This document shows, piece by piece, positions 12,298 to 22,898 of a stretch of DNA of 64,000 bases; positions within the stretch are counted from its first letter, which is position 1, and the number at the start of each line of letters is the position of its first letter. The translations under genes were made by a program, and so were the position numbers. This DNA comes from Physcomitrium patens. Lineage: Eukaryota; Streptophyta; Bryopsida; Funariales; Funariaceae. The stretch covers positions 1,024,380 to 1,088,379 of the forward strand of contig NC_037276.1 in the NCBI RefSeq assembly GCF_000002425.4. The letters run 5' to 3'. The notes beneath the pieces are model-generated. The model was not told the origin of the DNA and did not search any database. It saw only the letters and a program-made list of their open reading frames with translations.

Positions 12298-12733
12298 TAA
12301 TAACACCTAACATGACATATGATATGGCATTAAAACTCAACCCGGCAATCTTAATTTAATATCAACCATGACCTAGGATGTATGTTTTTGGATAGTGGTT
12401 AATAATAATATACCTTAGAATCTCCTTTACACTAATTTAAAATGGAACATATGGATCTAGAAGTGTAGGGAAGAATGTTTTGGTGGTGGTGTTATTAAAT
12501 AAGTTGTGTACCCTTTTATTTAACTTTTATTATTTATTAATACTAATATATTATAATTAGATATTTTTAAAATATAGATATATTGTAATAAAGGAAAAAA
12601 ACTAATAATTAATAATAATGTTATTTTAAAAAACTTAATGATATTTTTTAAAAAATAAAATTATATACTTCATATATAAATATATTAAAAAATAAAATAA
12701 ATAAAAATATATATAGATCTTTAATTTTTAAAA

Positions 12734-12785
<52 letters not shown>

Positions 12786-13849
12786 GTATTTTTTTAAAAA
12801 AACTTTTATATTATGTTAATATTGCTAACTTATCTAGATGATTAGTGTTAATTATATTCACTAATTAGGCATTAGATCTAAATTAATAGGATCTAATTAG
12901 TAGATGAACTTGAATGTGTGGAGTTTAGACAATAGATAAAACTAGATTAGTAAGGTTTAGATAATAGACAAATCCAAATGGACAAGATTTTGATAAGAAT
13001 CAACAAAGATTTGAAATTATTCAACCTATCCAAGGACCAAACACTTAAAGTATAACATATTAGATTAGAATAACATAGTAAACTAACTAGCTAAGTAAAA
13101 TAGCTAGTTTCTGAAATTAATTAGAAGTAATGTAAATTTACATCAAATCTTAATAGAAGCAATTTTCTTATCTTTGATATATTACAAACCTTATTAAAAT
13201 TTCATACTCTATCTTCATTGATTAATGTTAGATTCAATTTAATATTTTCTCTCTAAATTTTTTATATTAAGCTAAATTTATTTTTTTATAATTTGGCTTA
13301 TAATTGTAGTTGATATAAAATATTATTATTTATGGTTCTATTTAATATATTTACTCAATAGAAGTTAATTATGTTGAAATTGATTAAAATTAGTATTATT
13401 TTAAATCAAACGTATTTGAATACTTTTTGAAGTTGATTACTAATCATGATCAAATTATTTAAAGAATTTTTTGTTAATTTCTAAACTACCAAACTTTAGA
13501 TCAACTAAAGCCTATTGTATCAAAGACTAAACCAATGATAGACAAGTTAAATATTTGAACTTTGGATTAATGGATATTTATAGTGTCAAAGTCCATATTA
13601 AAGACATTTTTGATAGAAGTACAAGGGCTAGACTAAAATACATATATTATGCCAAAGTAAAAAATAAAAGCATATCAAAGTCATAAATTATAAGAAAATT
13701 CTAAAGAAGCAATGCATTCTAATGATAATCAAAGTTAGAAAGTAGATAAATTAAAGATAAAAACTACAATGGTTATTACCAAATACATAGAGACTAAAGA
13801 TTTTTAAATTAAGACAAGAACACATGAAAGGTATTGATAAGAATGAAAA
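12298..13849. other. AT-rich repeat-zone spacer
   Basis: No gene is supported. It holds a (TA)n microsatellite at 12741-12775 and a short imperfect duplication near 12925-12980 (two copies of GTTTAGA-AATAGA-AAA). The remainder is AT-rich DNA without recognisable coding signal. Confidence 0.5.
12741..12775. repeat. (TA)n microsatellite
   Basis: Uninterrupted TA dinucleotides over 35 bp in the spacer after the chromovirus. Confidence 0.9.
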
Positions 13850-14268
13850 AGATCATATTCTTGCCTCTATATATACAATCTAACTACAAAGTTCCATGAA
13901 AGTGTTCTATAGATCATCTAACACATATTCAATTTGCAAGATGTGTATTAAACTTGCAAGACAAATTTTCCACATGCTCCACATGGCCAAATTGTATTAA
14001 AAGTAGCTAATCTATGCAACATGTGAGTTAAACTTACAAGATAAATTTTCCACATACTCCACATGGCCAAATTATACTAAAAGTAGCTAATCCATGCAAT
14101 ATGTGGCCATTTTATAAAATAAGAGGTCAATATGTGCAATACATGACTAACTTGTTGGCTAAGTTTTAAATCTATCAATCACTTACAAATGCGCATAAAG
14201 TCAAATTGGTATCTATAAAGCTTCAAGAATATTTTCCATAAAATATTAAATTTACTTTTTTTTACTTC
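13850..14268 (-). repeat. Diverged, inverted LTR fossil with internal duplication
   Basis: The reverse complement follows the chromovirus LTR: AGAAGTAA... near 14265, AAGCTTTATAGAT near 14220, CAACAAGTTAG-CATGT near 14150, a TATATATAGAGGCAAGA block near 13870. Within it the segment 13951-14030 is repeated in tandem at 14031-14110 (period 80 bp, a few mismatches). It is older than the full element, judging by its much greater divergence. Confidence 0.75.
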
Positions 14269-14306
14269 TATCTAATGCCTCTTATCTTCTTAATTGCAAA
14301 TTCTAA
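14269..14306 (+). repeat. Chimeric scrap of chromodomain-region sequence
   Basis: TCTAATGCCTCTTATCTTCT and the following TAATTGCAAATT match 11025-11060 in the chromovirus chromodomain region with one clear mismatch. Here the scrap is on the + strand and abuts the minus-strand LTR fossil, so two parts of the element have been joined in opposite orientation. Confidence 0.6.
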
Positions 14307-14922
14307 TGTTGGTGTCTGTGATAGAGCTCTTAAGGAGGTTATTCAAATTCTAAGTGAGTAAATACATGTTTTTTTGTCTTTTGTCTTTTGTCTTTTTTTT
14401 GTGTTATTTATAAAATAAAAAAATGTATTTAATTTATTTTTATTGTTGGTGGTTATTTTGGATGAAATGGACCTTTGACCAACTTAAAAATTAAGATTAA
14501 TAATAAATTAAATAATATGATTTATTTAAATTATATTTAAATTATAATAAAGAATATTTTAATTATTTTTAAAATTATTAATATATATTATATTAATAAT
14601 TAAAAATTATAGTCACATTTTATATAGATACTTATTAAATAATTTGTTTTAATAAATATATAAAAAATAGATTCCAAAGTTTTAATTATATATGTAAGAT
14701 ACAAAGATCATTCATGCTTTTTTATGATTTTTTAACATAAATATTATAAATTTAATATAATTCTATTTCATATAATATAATATTTATTACCATTATTATT
14801 TTATTTTATTTTAAACATCTATAGTAAGCAAACATAACTGTGTTATGCATGTGCTATGAAAAGTTTATAAATTATTTGATAGTAGTGTGTATGTATGTAT
14901 ATATATATATATATATATATAT

Positions 14923-15231
14923 GGGTAAAGAATTGCTAAAGTAACATCTCCATATTTTGAACACAACACTCAATGCATTATTTGTGGACATTTGAAGAAT
15001 TTGTGTAGAATAAGTGATAACATGGATGTGAGTGTGGTACATCTACTATGGATTGTTGGTGTGGCAGTGCCTATGAGGGATTTTGAAGTTGCAAGTTAGC
15101 AGCAGGGGAGAGCAGAAGAAGAGTAGGAGTGGAAGGGGAGAAGAGTGACATGGAAGAGTAGAAGAAGAGTAGGAGTTGACCCACATGGAATGTCACATCA
15201 ACAATATGGAGGTATTGCTTTAGTAACTCCC
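14923..15231. mobile_element. MITE-like element with terminal inverted repeats
   Basis: The ends are inverted copies. The left end (14923-14956) begins GGG and contains CTAAAGTAACATCTCCATATT. The reverse complement of the right end (15203-15231) begins GGG and contains CTAAAGCAATACCTCCATATT, 18 of 21 matching. The element is 309 bp, lacks coding capacity and sits in (AT)n DNA, so a TA-type target duplication cannot be told apart from the flank. Inside, AGAAGAAGAGTAGGAGT occurs twice about 45 bp apart. This is the plan of a non-autonomous DNA transposon; the superfamily is not assigned. Confidence 0.65.
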
Positions 15232-16200
15232 ATGTATGTATATATGTATATAATCATTGCTTAAAAAATAACACAATATTTAATATTTATTTTTTTTAAT
15301 CTTGAATTTTTATAAATTTTATAAAAAAATTATATCAATATAAAAAAAAAAGTCATCCAATTTACAATTTGAACAATAATATTTTATATCAATTTAATTT
15401 TTATGACCAAACAATAAATTGATTAGGATCTAGGATTACAAAATGAAGTGCTTAAGCAACATAAAATTCATTTAACATATTGTCATGAAGTAATTATTTT
15501 TGAAGTAACATTTTATTAAATTTAGACAGTGCAACTATTGAAACAATAACAAATGGATAAATCCTATCTATGAGTTAGATCATAAAATCACTCATTTTAG
15601 TAGTGTACAATTTAGTGCTCCAAAAGTTCACTAAAAAGAATGAAAAAAACTCTCCTAGGATACAAAACATTATCAAATATATTATATTTACTTCAAAATA
15701 AAGTCAATGAAGCTATCTGGAGAGAAATTTAAGAGTCAGGGCAGTCTAGAACCAATAAAGTCCACAATTTTGAATATGAACTAGGAATTGGAACAAGCAT
15801 CAAGTTAAAACCATCAATAAAAATAATGACAATAGCCAAATTAAATATGAAACAAGGATTAGAGATTAATTTATATTTTAGATTAGAATTCGATCCAAGA
15901 TCGGAATCAAAACAAAGAGCAACAGCAGCAACAAAATAAAATCCACATTATCTACACACGTATTATAAACACCACCTCTTCCCCCTTCTCAAATCCTGTA
16001 CCTAAATCATTGGTTTCAGATGAAGTTAAGACTTTGTAATCAAACAAACAAGTAAACAAAGAAAGAAAGGTGCATGATTCGACTATTATACCCATGTGCT
16101 GTATCAACTCACAACAGGCGGAGAAAAAAGTGTATTGGGGGATCATGCCCCTGAACCGCGCACTTGGTGACTGGGCAAAGGGGGGGGGGCTCAATTGCCA
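15232..16200. other. AT-rich spacer and distal 5' flank of the LEA gene
   Basis: No gene is supported. GC content rises sharply after about 15950. A G-run (about ten G) lies near 16181-16190. Confidence 0.5.
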
Positions 16201-16232
16201 AGTGGCGACCCTCCATGAGAGACACTGTGTAG

Positions 16233-16265
16233 CCACGTGGGGATCATGGGTATTCCACACGTGGC
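16233..16265 (+). promoter_or_regulatory. G-box and ABRE motifs upstream of the LEA gene
   Basis: The palindromic G-box CCACGTGG (16233-16240) and the ABRE-type ACGTGGC (16259-16265) lie 26 bp apart, 525-557 bp upstream of the LEA start codon. A further GTGGCAG follows at about 16274. Paired ACGT-core elements bind bZIP factors of the ABI5/AREB type and are typical of ABA- and desiccation-induced LEA promoters. The motifs are seen; the regulation is inferred. Confidence 0.6.
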
Positions 16266-16498
16266 AGCGCCATGTGGCAGGGGCAAAAAGCCTTTCCAAG
16301 CACTCCAAGGGAGCCCAAATTTCCCCTTCTGGCCCTCGCGATCCAGGCACCACGACACCCATTCCTTACCCATTCCTCACCCTCATCATCGCGCTACTGT
16401 TGCTCACCATTCCATAATTTCTATGCTTTTGTAGGCAGGAATACCTTAGACTTCGAGCAATCCGCAAGGAACCTGAGGTCCTCCTCCTCCATTCTCTT

Positions 16499-16519
16499 CT
16501 GCTGCTGCTGCTGCTGCTG
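16499..16519 (+). repeat. (CTG)n microsatellite in LEA gene leader
   Basis: Seven CTG units lie in the probable 5' untranslated region. A pyrimidine-rich TTTTTTTACAG at 16741-16751 could be the 3' end of a leader intron. Confidence 0.7.
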
Positions 16520-16789
16520 TCACGTCTTTGTATACGTTTTTGCTTCTGTTGTGTGTTGAGCTCTTCTGTGAATTTCAGGTGTTGTGATTGTGCTTTCAGA
16601 AGCAGTTTAGAGTCCTCCCTGATTGGAATCGAGCGTTAGTGCTGATGGTGAAGATGTGCATTGCAGATAAGGAGTGAGCAATTTGGAGTGAAGCAGGGGA
16701 TTCAGGACGTGTAATCAACATTTTATTTTATTTTATTTTATTTTTTTACAGTGTGTGGTTGAGCAGGGATTGTTTTATTGGTTGGAAAC

Positions 16790-19158
16790 ATGGCGGCAAC
16801 TTTGGGATGCAACACAGCACACGTCCTGTATAATGCACCAGTTGCTGGGAACAGGACTGTAGGAGAGCCATCTACTTCTTCAATCTTCAGGTTGCCCTTG
16901 CGTCGGCGAAGGGGAGATGGCGGGAGCAAGAAGCTGTCGTTGAAGCTTTCTGGAAGACGAGTAGTGAACGTCGGTCCGTTGCTGGCGCGTGCTTCATTGC
17001 CCAGTGAAGGGGACAAGATTGTAGAACTCGCATCTGAGAAGGCTGTTGAGTCTGGTCAGCAGTTTGAGCAGGACGCTAAGAAGCTTTCTAACGGGCACAG
17101 CCCTGCAGAGTTGGATGCGCAGGTGGATGACGCCTCCGATGCTGCCTCATTGGACAACAATGTTCGGGAGAAAGCTGTCGACGTTGCGTCTGACATGGCA
17201 GTGGACTCATCCGAAGATGTCGATGCTCTTGCAAAAAAAGACGCTGAACCTTTCGCTGCGGAATATGGTCGGAGTATTGAGGAGGCTGCGGAAGGGTTGG
17301 AAACTAAAGCTGCAGAAATCAGCGAGAGAGAAGCCAAGAAAGAGTCGGGGACCACTTTGGAATCTAGAGCTGACTCTGCTCCTTTCTTCAAAGACCAGGT
17401 GTGAAGTTATGCTCTGATTTTGAACCTTAAAATGTCCTGCTGCAGACTCCATCGTCTGAAGTTGGGATGTGTATGTTCCTAGTTTTCTTCACCGATTTTT
17501 TTGAATTTTACGAGAACATGGATGTTCGTAATCATCAGGTGATCAAGGAGAAGGTGTTGGACGTGGCGTCCTCCTCTGCGATAGATGAAGGGCCCGAAGT
17601 CCAAGAGACGGCCCAGAGGGATGCGTCAGACATGACCAACAAGGTTGGTGGAGATTTGAGGCGCAACAAGGTGACAATCGTAGGAATGGCCGACGCAGCT
17701 TCAAAGCTGGAGGGTGATAGGTCTGGCAGTGATAGGTCTGGGGTGACAAAAGAGGCGAAGGAGAAAACAAATGAGGTTCGCCAAAACATTGGTGGCCAGC
17801 TGGAAGGATTGTCAAGGACCATCTCTAAAAACCTGAAGGAAGGGATAGATTCGAGTCGGCCAACCATCGAGGAACTGTCCAGGAAAGCAGAGGAAGGTGT
17901 GAAGGCAGGGCGAGAGAATTTAGATTACGCGGCTGAGGGTGCGTCGGAGCTAAGTGGGGATGCGCGGGAGGCTTTAGATGGTGCGAAGGGAGTTCTTGAC
18001 AAGAGACTCAAGGTGATCAACTTAGCTGCTGAAGAAGCACGCGAGACAGGGTCTATGGTTGCGGAGCTTGCGGCCAAGGGGTGGGATGCATTGACGAAGA
18101 CAACCGAGAGGATTGTAGATAATTTCCAGAAAAACATCGGTGATGCCAAAGAAACGGCACAGGAGAAAACTCGTGAGGCTCAACAGAAGGCTCAAGAAAC
18201 CGCAGAACAGGCTCAGAGGACGTTCGGTGAAGTGAAGGAGAATGTGGAAGCCAAGTCTGCCGAGCTCACGGAAACTGCTCAAGAGAAAGCGAAGCTGGCA
18301 AGACAGAAGGCAGAAGAATCCGTAAGCAACGCCCAGAGTAAATTTGATGAAGACAAGGGAGATGTGCAAACGAGGGCAACCGAGTTCAAGGACACGGCTC
18401 AGGAGAAGGCGAGTGAGGCAAGACAGAGGGCCGAAGAAACTGCCGACAAGGCTCAGGACAAAGCCAGCGAAGTCAAAGACAACGTGCAATCCAAGACGGG
18501 CGAGCTAAAAGTTGCAGCTCAGGAGAAATCTGAGGAGGCAGCACGAAGAGCCGAAGACACTACAGAGAGCGCGAAATCCAAGGCAGGTGAGCTGAAGGAC
18601 ACTGCCCAGGAGAAAGCCGGAGAGGCAAAACAAAGCGCCAAGGAAACGGCAGACCGAGCCCGGGACCAGTTCGACGAGACCAAGGACACGGTGCAATCCA
18701 AGACGGACGAGTTGAAGAACACGGCTCAGGAGAAGGCTTCGGAATCCAAGGCGAAACTAGAAGACACTGCAGTGGAGGCGAAAACCAAGACGGAGGAGCT
18801 GTCCGCATCGGCCAAGCAGAGAGCAGGCAATGCGCAACAGGACGTCGAGTCCAAAGCCGGACAAGCAAAGGACGCAGGCTCCTCGGTGGTGGATTCAGGG
18901 GAGAAGTCCATCTCCAATGTGGCGAACAAAATGAATGGCAACGGCAACCACGAATCATCAACAACAGCCACGGGAACTGCAGTTGGGAGTACTCCGGGCT
19001 GGGATTCTGTGCAGAAGACGGGCTCCACGAACGGCAACAATAGTGAATCTAAATCTCACGTCGAGTCCGCTGTTGGCAAAACTCCGGGCTCAGAAGCTTC
19101 TGCTCGATACGAGGACTCGGGCAAAGTAAACGACGAGTGGAAAGGGAAGTCGAATTGA
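16790..19158 (+). CDS. LEA group 3-like protein with 11-mer repeats, probably plastid-targeted
   Basis: Two exons, 16790-17398 and 17539-19158, join in phase 0 across a 140-nt GT/AG intron to give 742 residues. The ATG at 16790 opens a segment rich in Ser, Ala and Arg with few acidic residues, ending near residue 66 (VGPLLARA|S), which looks like a chloroplast transit peptide. The mature part is almost entirely Ala, Glu, Lys, Asp, Gln and Thr, without cysteine clusters or membrane helices. Residues 409-626 are built of TAQEKA-EA-type 11-mers, the hallmark of LEA_4/group 3 proteins, which are disordered in water and fold into amphipathic helices on drying. The C-terminal ~110 residues are Gly/Ser/Asn-rich with two copies of G-TPG (VGSTPGW, VGKTPGS). 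It is longer than most group 3 LEAs. A membrane-protecting role in plastids during desiccation is inferred. Confidence 0.85.
18154..18807 (+). repeat. Nested 40/29-codon repeat inside the LEA gene
   Basis: Six in-frame units begin at 18154, 18274, 18394, 18514, 18601 and 18721, each opening with (T/A)AQEK. Units 1, 2, 3 and 5 are 120 nt (three 11-mers plus seven residues ending in EL/EF-). Units 4 and 6 are 87 nt, short by exactly one 11-mer, the third. Confidence 0.85.
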
Positions 19159-19611
19159 AACCCTAAACCATGTGAATCTGTACACTAAGTGTGCGCTTAG
19201 CGATCTTCTTCTTCTTCGAAAAGTTTAGTCCCCTCGTTTGAGCGCCCCAGTTTCTAGAGGTTTTGGTATCAGAGAGATGAGTTGCTTGATGTAAGATTTT
19301 GGTGAAACTTTCGTGAATATAGTTTAAGCATTCTGTAATCGTGTATGGTGTGTGGACGATGTGTGTAGCATCTGGGGACAAAATTGTGTGTGGGTTGTTT
19401 ACAATAGTTTGTGAAACCCTAAATTCTGATCTCAACCCTCCTCACTTGACAACCACTTCCAGTTTTTAAATGTCGTGTGTGTAGAAATATCCATCATTAA
19501 TGTATAAAATCTACAACCAAAATCGAAATTTTGAAAAGAAAACTAGAGACAAATCATAGGAATGTAAGTAATTGATGTCAGTGGAGTGAGTAGGAACAAA
19601 AAAATGTGCTA

Positions 19612-19653
<42 letters not shown>

Positions 19654-21031
19654 AGGTAATATTTATTAAAAATAGAATTAATATTTTATATAGGATACAA
19701 TAGTTGTCATGTACACTATTTGTAACAAAACACAATTTTTACTAAGTTAAAAACATTTTTTTTGAAAAAAACTATTGCAGCAAGATAATTATACATGAAT
19801 ATCATATGTTCAAAATATAAAAATTATACCAACCATGATGGATTGCATATTGACACAACACTCTAATACCAAATATTTAATGTATACTCTTTTTCCTTAT
19901 TCTATTTGTTTTTTGGCATAAATTTTTTTGTAAATTTTAATGCAGATTGAAGTCATTGACCACAATACCACTTATATCATATGTATCATTCTGTGATCCA
20001 TCGTGGTTATTATAAAATAAAAAACATTGGTTGGAATGGAACAAAACTTTATCCACTACAATATGTGTATATTATGCTTTTAATATCAAAATTGGATACA
20101 AAATCTCAGACATTAAAAACAACTTTTTAGAATTCCAATATGGTCTTCAATTTTCACCTGCATAGTTGTGTGAGTATTGTTGAATATTGCATTTTGAAAT
20201 CTTGTAAATTGGGAATGCTTATATGGTCCAACACTATTAGAAGAAATAATAAAGCATTATCCAGTAGAAAACATTTGTTGTTCTGTAAGAATTTTCAAGA
20301 TTTAATCTTCAGTTTTTTTTGTTTACAAACATATGGTTATCATGTGCTGGTGTTGGAAAATCAACACATCCTTAAAATAAATTTTCCAACTTGATCACAC
20401 ATGATAATAGCAGTGATAGCTTAAATGTGCTTTTGCAATGATAATTCTTACAATGTTGGATTGAAATATTGGCCAATATATGTTCTACCCATAATTTAAA
20501 CTATCCAAGAAAAGCCACTTATGTTTTTAATTTCACTTGCAATTTTGCATTGCTCTTTTATGATTGGCCATCTCATAAGTTGTTTTTTCTAATAATAAAA
20601 TAGAAAGCATAATACAATTTTTTATTTTTTATCTTTTATTGTTCTTACACCAATTCTAAACACAACTGCAATGCAATATCAAGAGACAATATTTCTATGC
20701 CATTTAAATCTACATAATACTACAACCAATTGAATTTATTTTAGAGATGATTTAAGATTTTTATGGTTGCTTGATTAAATTGAATTCTTCTTAATATTTT
20801 CTAAAAGCTTATGAGAATTTTGAGGAGATATGAGTAAGCATTGTTGAAATTGTTCTTCAGACCATAAATATAACATTGATAATGGAAATGTAAGTTTTAG
20901 TAAACTTCTTCTTAATACAACATACTTAACTTCCAATATGAATAGATATAAATAATTAATATGTAGTCATTTTTGAAATTCAAAGAAGAATTGAAGATAC
21001 TGATGTATTCTTATCAATCTTAAAATTCATC
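19159..21031. other. LEA 3' flank and AT-rich spacer
   Basis: Probably includes the LEA 3' untranslated region to about 19450. AAACCCTA sequences occur near 19160 and 19412, and an (AT)n run at 19620-19645. Beyond that I see no gene. Confidence 0.5.
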
Positions 21032-21146
21032 AAGACTTTTACTTCAACACAATAAGAATATTTTGATAGCAAACTTGGAATGCATCCCACACTAAATTTG
21101 CTATCAAAATATCAAAATATTCTTATTGTGTTGAAGTAAAAGTCTT
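21032..21146. repeat. Near-perfect inverted repeat (hairpin)
   Basis: The 42-nt left arm 21032-21073 (AAGACTTTTACTTCAACACA..., ending GATAGCAAA) is exactly complementary to the right arm 21097-21146 (starting TTTGCTATCAAAAT), except that the right arm carries an 8-nt tandem duplication (ATCAAAAT). The loop is 23 nt. Transcribed, it would form a long stem. The lack of arm divergence in AT-rich, fast-decaying DNA suggests recent origin or constraint. It could be a fold-back element or a small-RNA precursor. Confidence 0.85.
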
Positions 21147-21554
21147 CTTTCTTGGACATGCATAATTTGTAATATCAAGTTTTATGTTTCACTATAAAGT
21201 GAAGAATATTAATAACTAAGAATGTAGACTTATATAGACTATATAAAAAATAAACTCTACAATAGGTTAATTTCAACTATGTAATGTACAATCAAGCAAT
21301 GTACACACAACCAACCACTTATAGAATGTATTTTTTAATATAAATAAGGTCTAAATTTAAAGTCTAAGGTGTATTGGAAAGTATTAATTTAGACTTTAAA
21401 TTCTCATTATTAATAATTTACAAAGGCTTTTGTCCAATAAAGACACATTATAAATATTTTATAATATATGAATAATTACTATAAAGACTTCATTTCTTTT
21501 TAATTTGTCATTTGTTATAGTGAGCATTCTTGTTGTTGAGTCAGAGCATGAATA

Positions 21555-21586
<32 letters not shown>

Positions 21587-22132
21587 AAAGATCAAGAAAA
21601 ACAAATAAACACATCTATAGTCAATTTTGTTACAATGTTGTTTTTCCACCACCACACCAAAGAATAATATTTATCTAGCAAAGAAATTCATTATTGCTAC
21701 TATATAAGATATTTATTTAACAAGAATATACATCAATATTTCCAAGTTGACAAAATTAATATAAGAAATCAATTATTTTATTTTATTTTATTTTATAATA
21801 ACTATATTTAAAATTAATCAATAACCATCAAAGAATTGTCACTTCAAGTTCCACAAATGTGATGACAAGATGTTTACCTAATAAAGTAGCATCTAGCTCT
21901 ATAAGAAGATATTAGCACCAACTATAGTTTTACAAGATAATACTTGTATAAATTGCAATAATTATGCATTTGAATTTATATTCTTTTATGTCCTAAAAAA
22001 CATAAATTAAATATACTCAATAAAAAAAACCTTGTTTTAAATATAATTATGTCAATCCTATTCCATCTCTATCTCTTTTTATTTTCTTTTATTTCTACTT
22101 ACACCCCTAATAACACCTTCTACTTGACCTAT
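21147..22132. other. AT-rich spacer
   Basis: No gene is seen. A second, small inverted repeat (13-bp arms at 21354-21366 and 21390-21402) and an (AAAT)n tract at about 21557-21596 are present. Confidence 0.5.
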
Positions 22133-22525
22133 TATCACGGACATACATATTTACTCCAATAATTAGTTATATGATTAAGTAGAAGTAGGTAAAAGTAGAT
22201 TAATTTCATAATATTTTTTAGAAAAGTTTTTTGGAAGCTGTATAGATGCTACTTTGACTTTACACGTGTTTGTAGTTAATTCGTAGGCTAAAAACTTGGT
22301 TAACAAGTTAACCATGTGACACACGTGTTAGTAGCTTGTAGAACAAGTTAACTATGTGGCTCACATATAAATAACTTGTCTTGTAAGTTAAGTCATGTGT
22401 CTAGCAAAGTCAACACACATTTAAGGTCCTATAGAATATCACCATGTAGCTCTTAGTTAAAAGAATATATATGGAGGTAAGAGTGAAGCCTTCTTCACTA
22501 TTGTCAATGCATTTTTAGTCCTTAG
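22133..22525 (+). repeat. Diverged solo/partial LTR of the same family
   Basis: Runs parallel to the chromovirus LTR from its first bases (TATCACGGAC for TGTCATGGAC) through TTGACTTTA, AACAAGTTAACCATGTG, AAGGTCCTATAGAA and the AGTGAAGCCTTCTTCACT block near 22483. The last part of the LTR is missing. No interior sequence was recognised on either side apart from a faint purine-tract-like match just upstream. It is much older than the 5.9-12.3 kb copy. Confidence 0.8.
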
Positions 22526-22898
22526 AATTGAAATGGACTCCACATAGTCTTACCAACTTGTTAAATTTTCCAAATCACTTCCATTCCAAGTAGCAGACAC
22601 ATCTTTCAATGAATTCAACTATGGAGCTCTTTTATTATGGGACATTCTGTACATTCCCCTAATTCCAGAGTCAGTAGGCATTTCTGACTCGTGGGAATGA
22701 ATGTCCAGGTCGCAGGATTCATCCATCCACAATATCATTCATCAATGAAGATGATTATCATTCATCCTCGCAATGTCCGTCTGCATCGTCGAGGCCCCGA
22801 AAACCCGAACACGGTGTTGAGCGAGGAGGGAGTTTCTCACAATTGCAATTGCAAGGTTACGATGTAATGGAGTGAGTGAGTGAGTGAAGCAGGGAGTT
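22526..22898. other. 5' flank of the bS21 gene
   Basis: GC content increases toward the start codon at 22899. A GAGT/GTGA repeat lies at about 22870-22886, immediately upstream. No clear TATA box is visible. Confidence 0.4.

Noticed and set aside
15952..16559. Overlapping open frames on both strands upstream of the LEA gene
   Set aside because: They lie in a GC-rich promoter/leader, show no family resemblance and overlap each other on opposite strands.
17056..19040. Several long minus-strand frames opposite the LEA exons
   Set aside because: They mirror the Ala/Glu/Lys repeat coding sequence and end with the exons; they are shadows of a low-complexity gene.
20140..20394. 84-codon open frame in the AT-rich spacer
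   Set aside because: No recognisable motif, no splice partner and composition like its surroundings.
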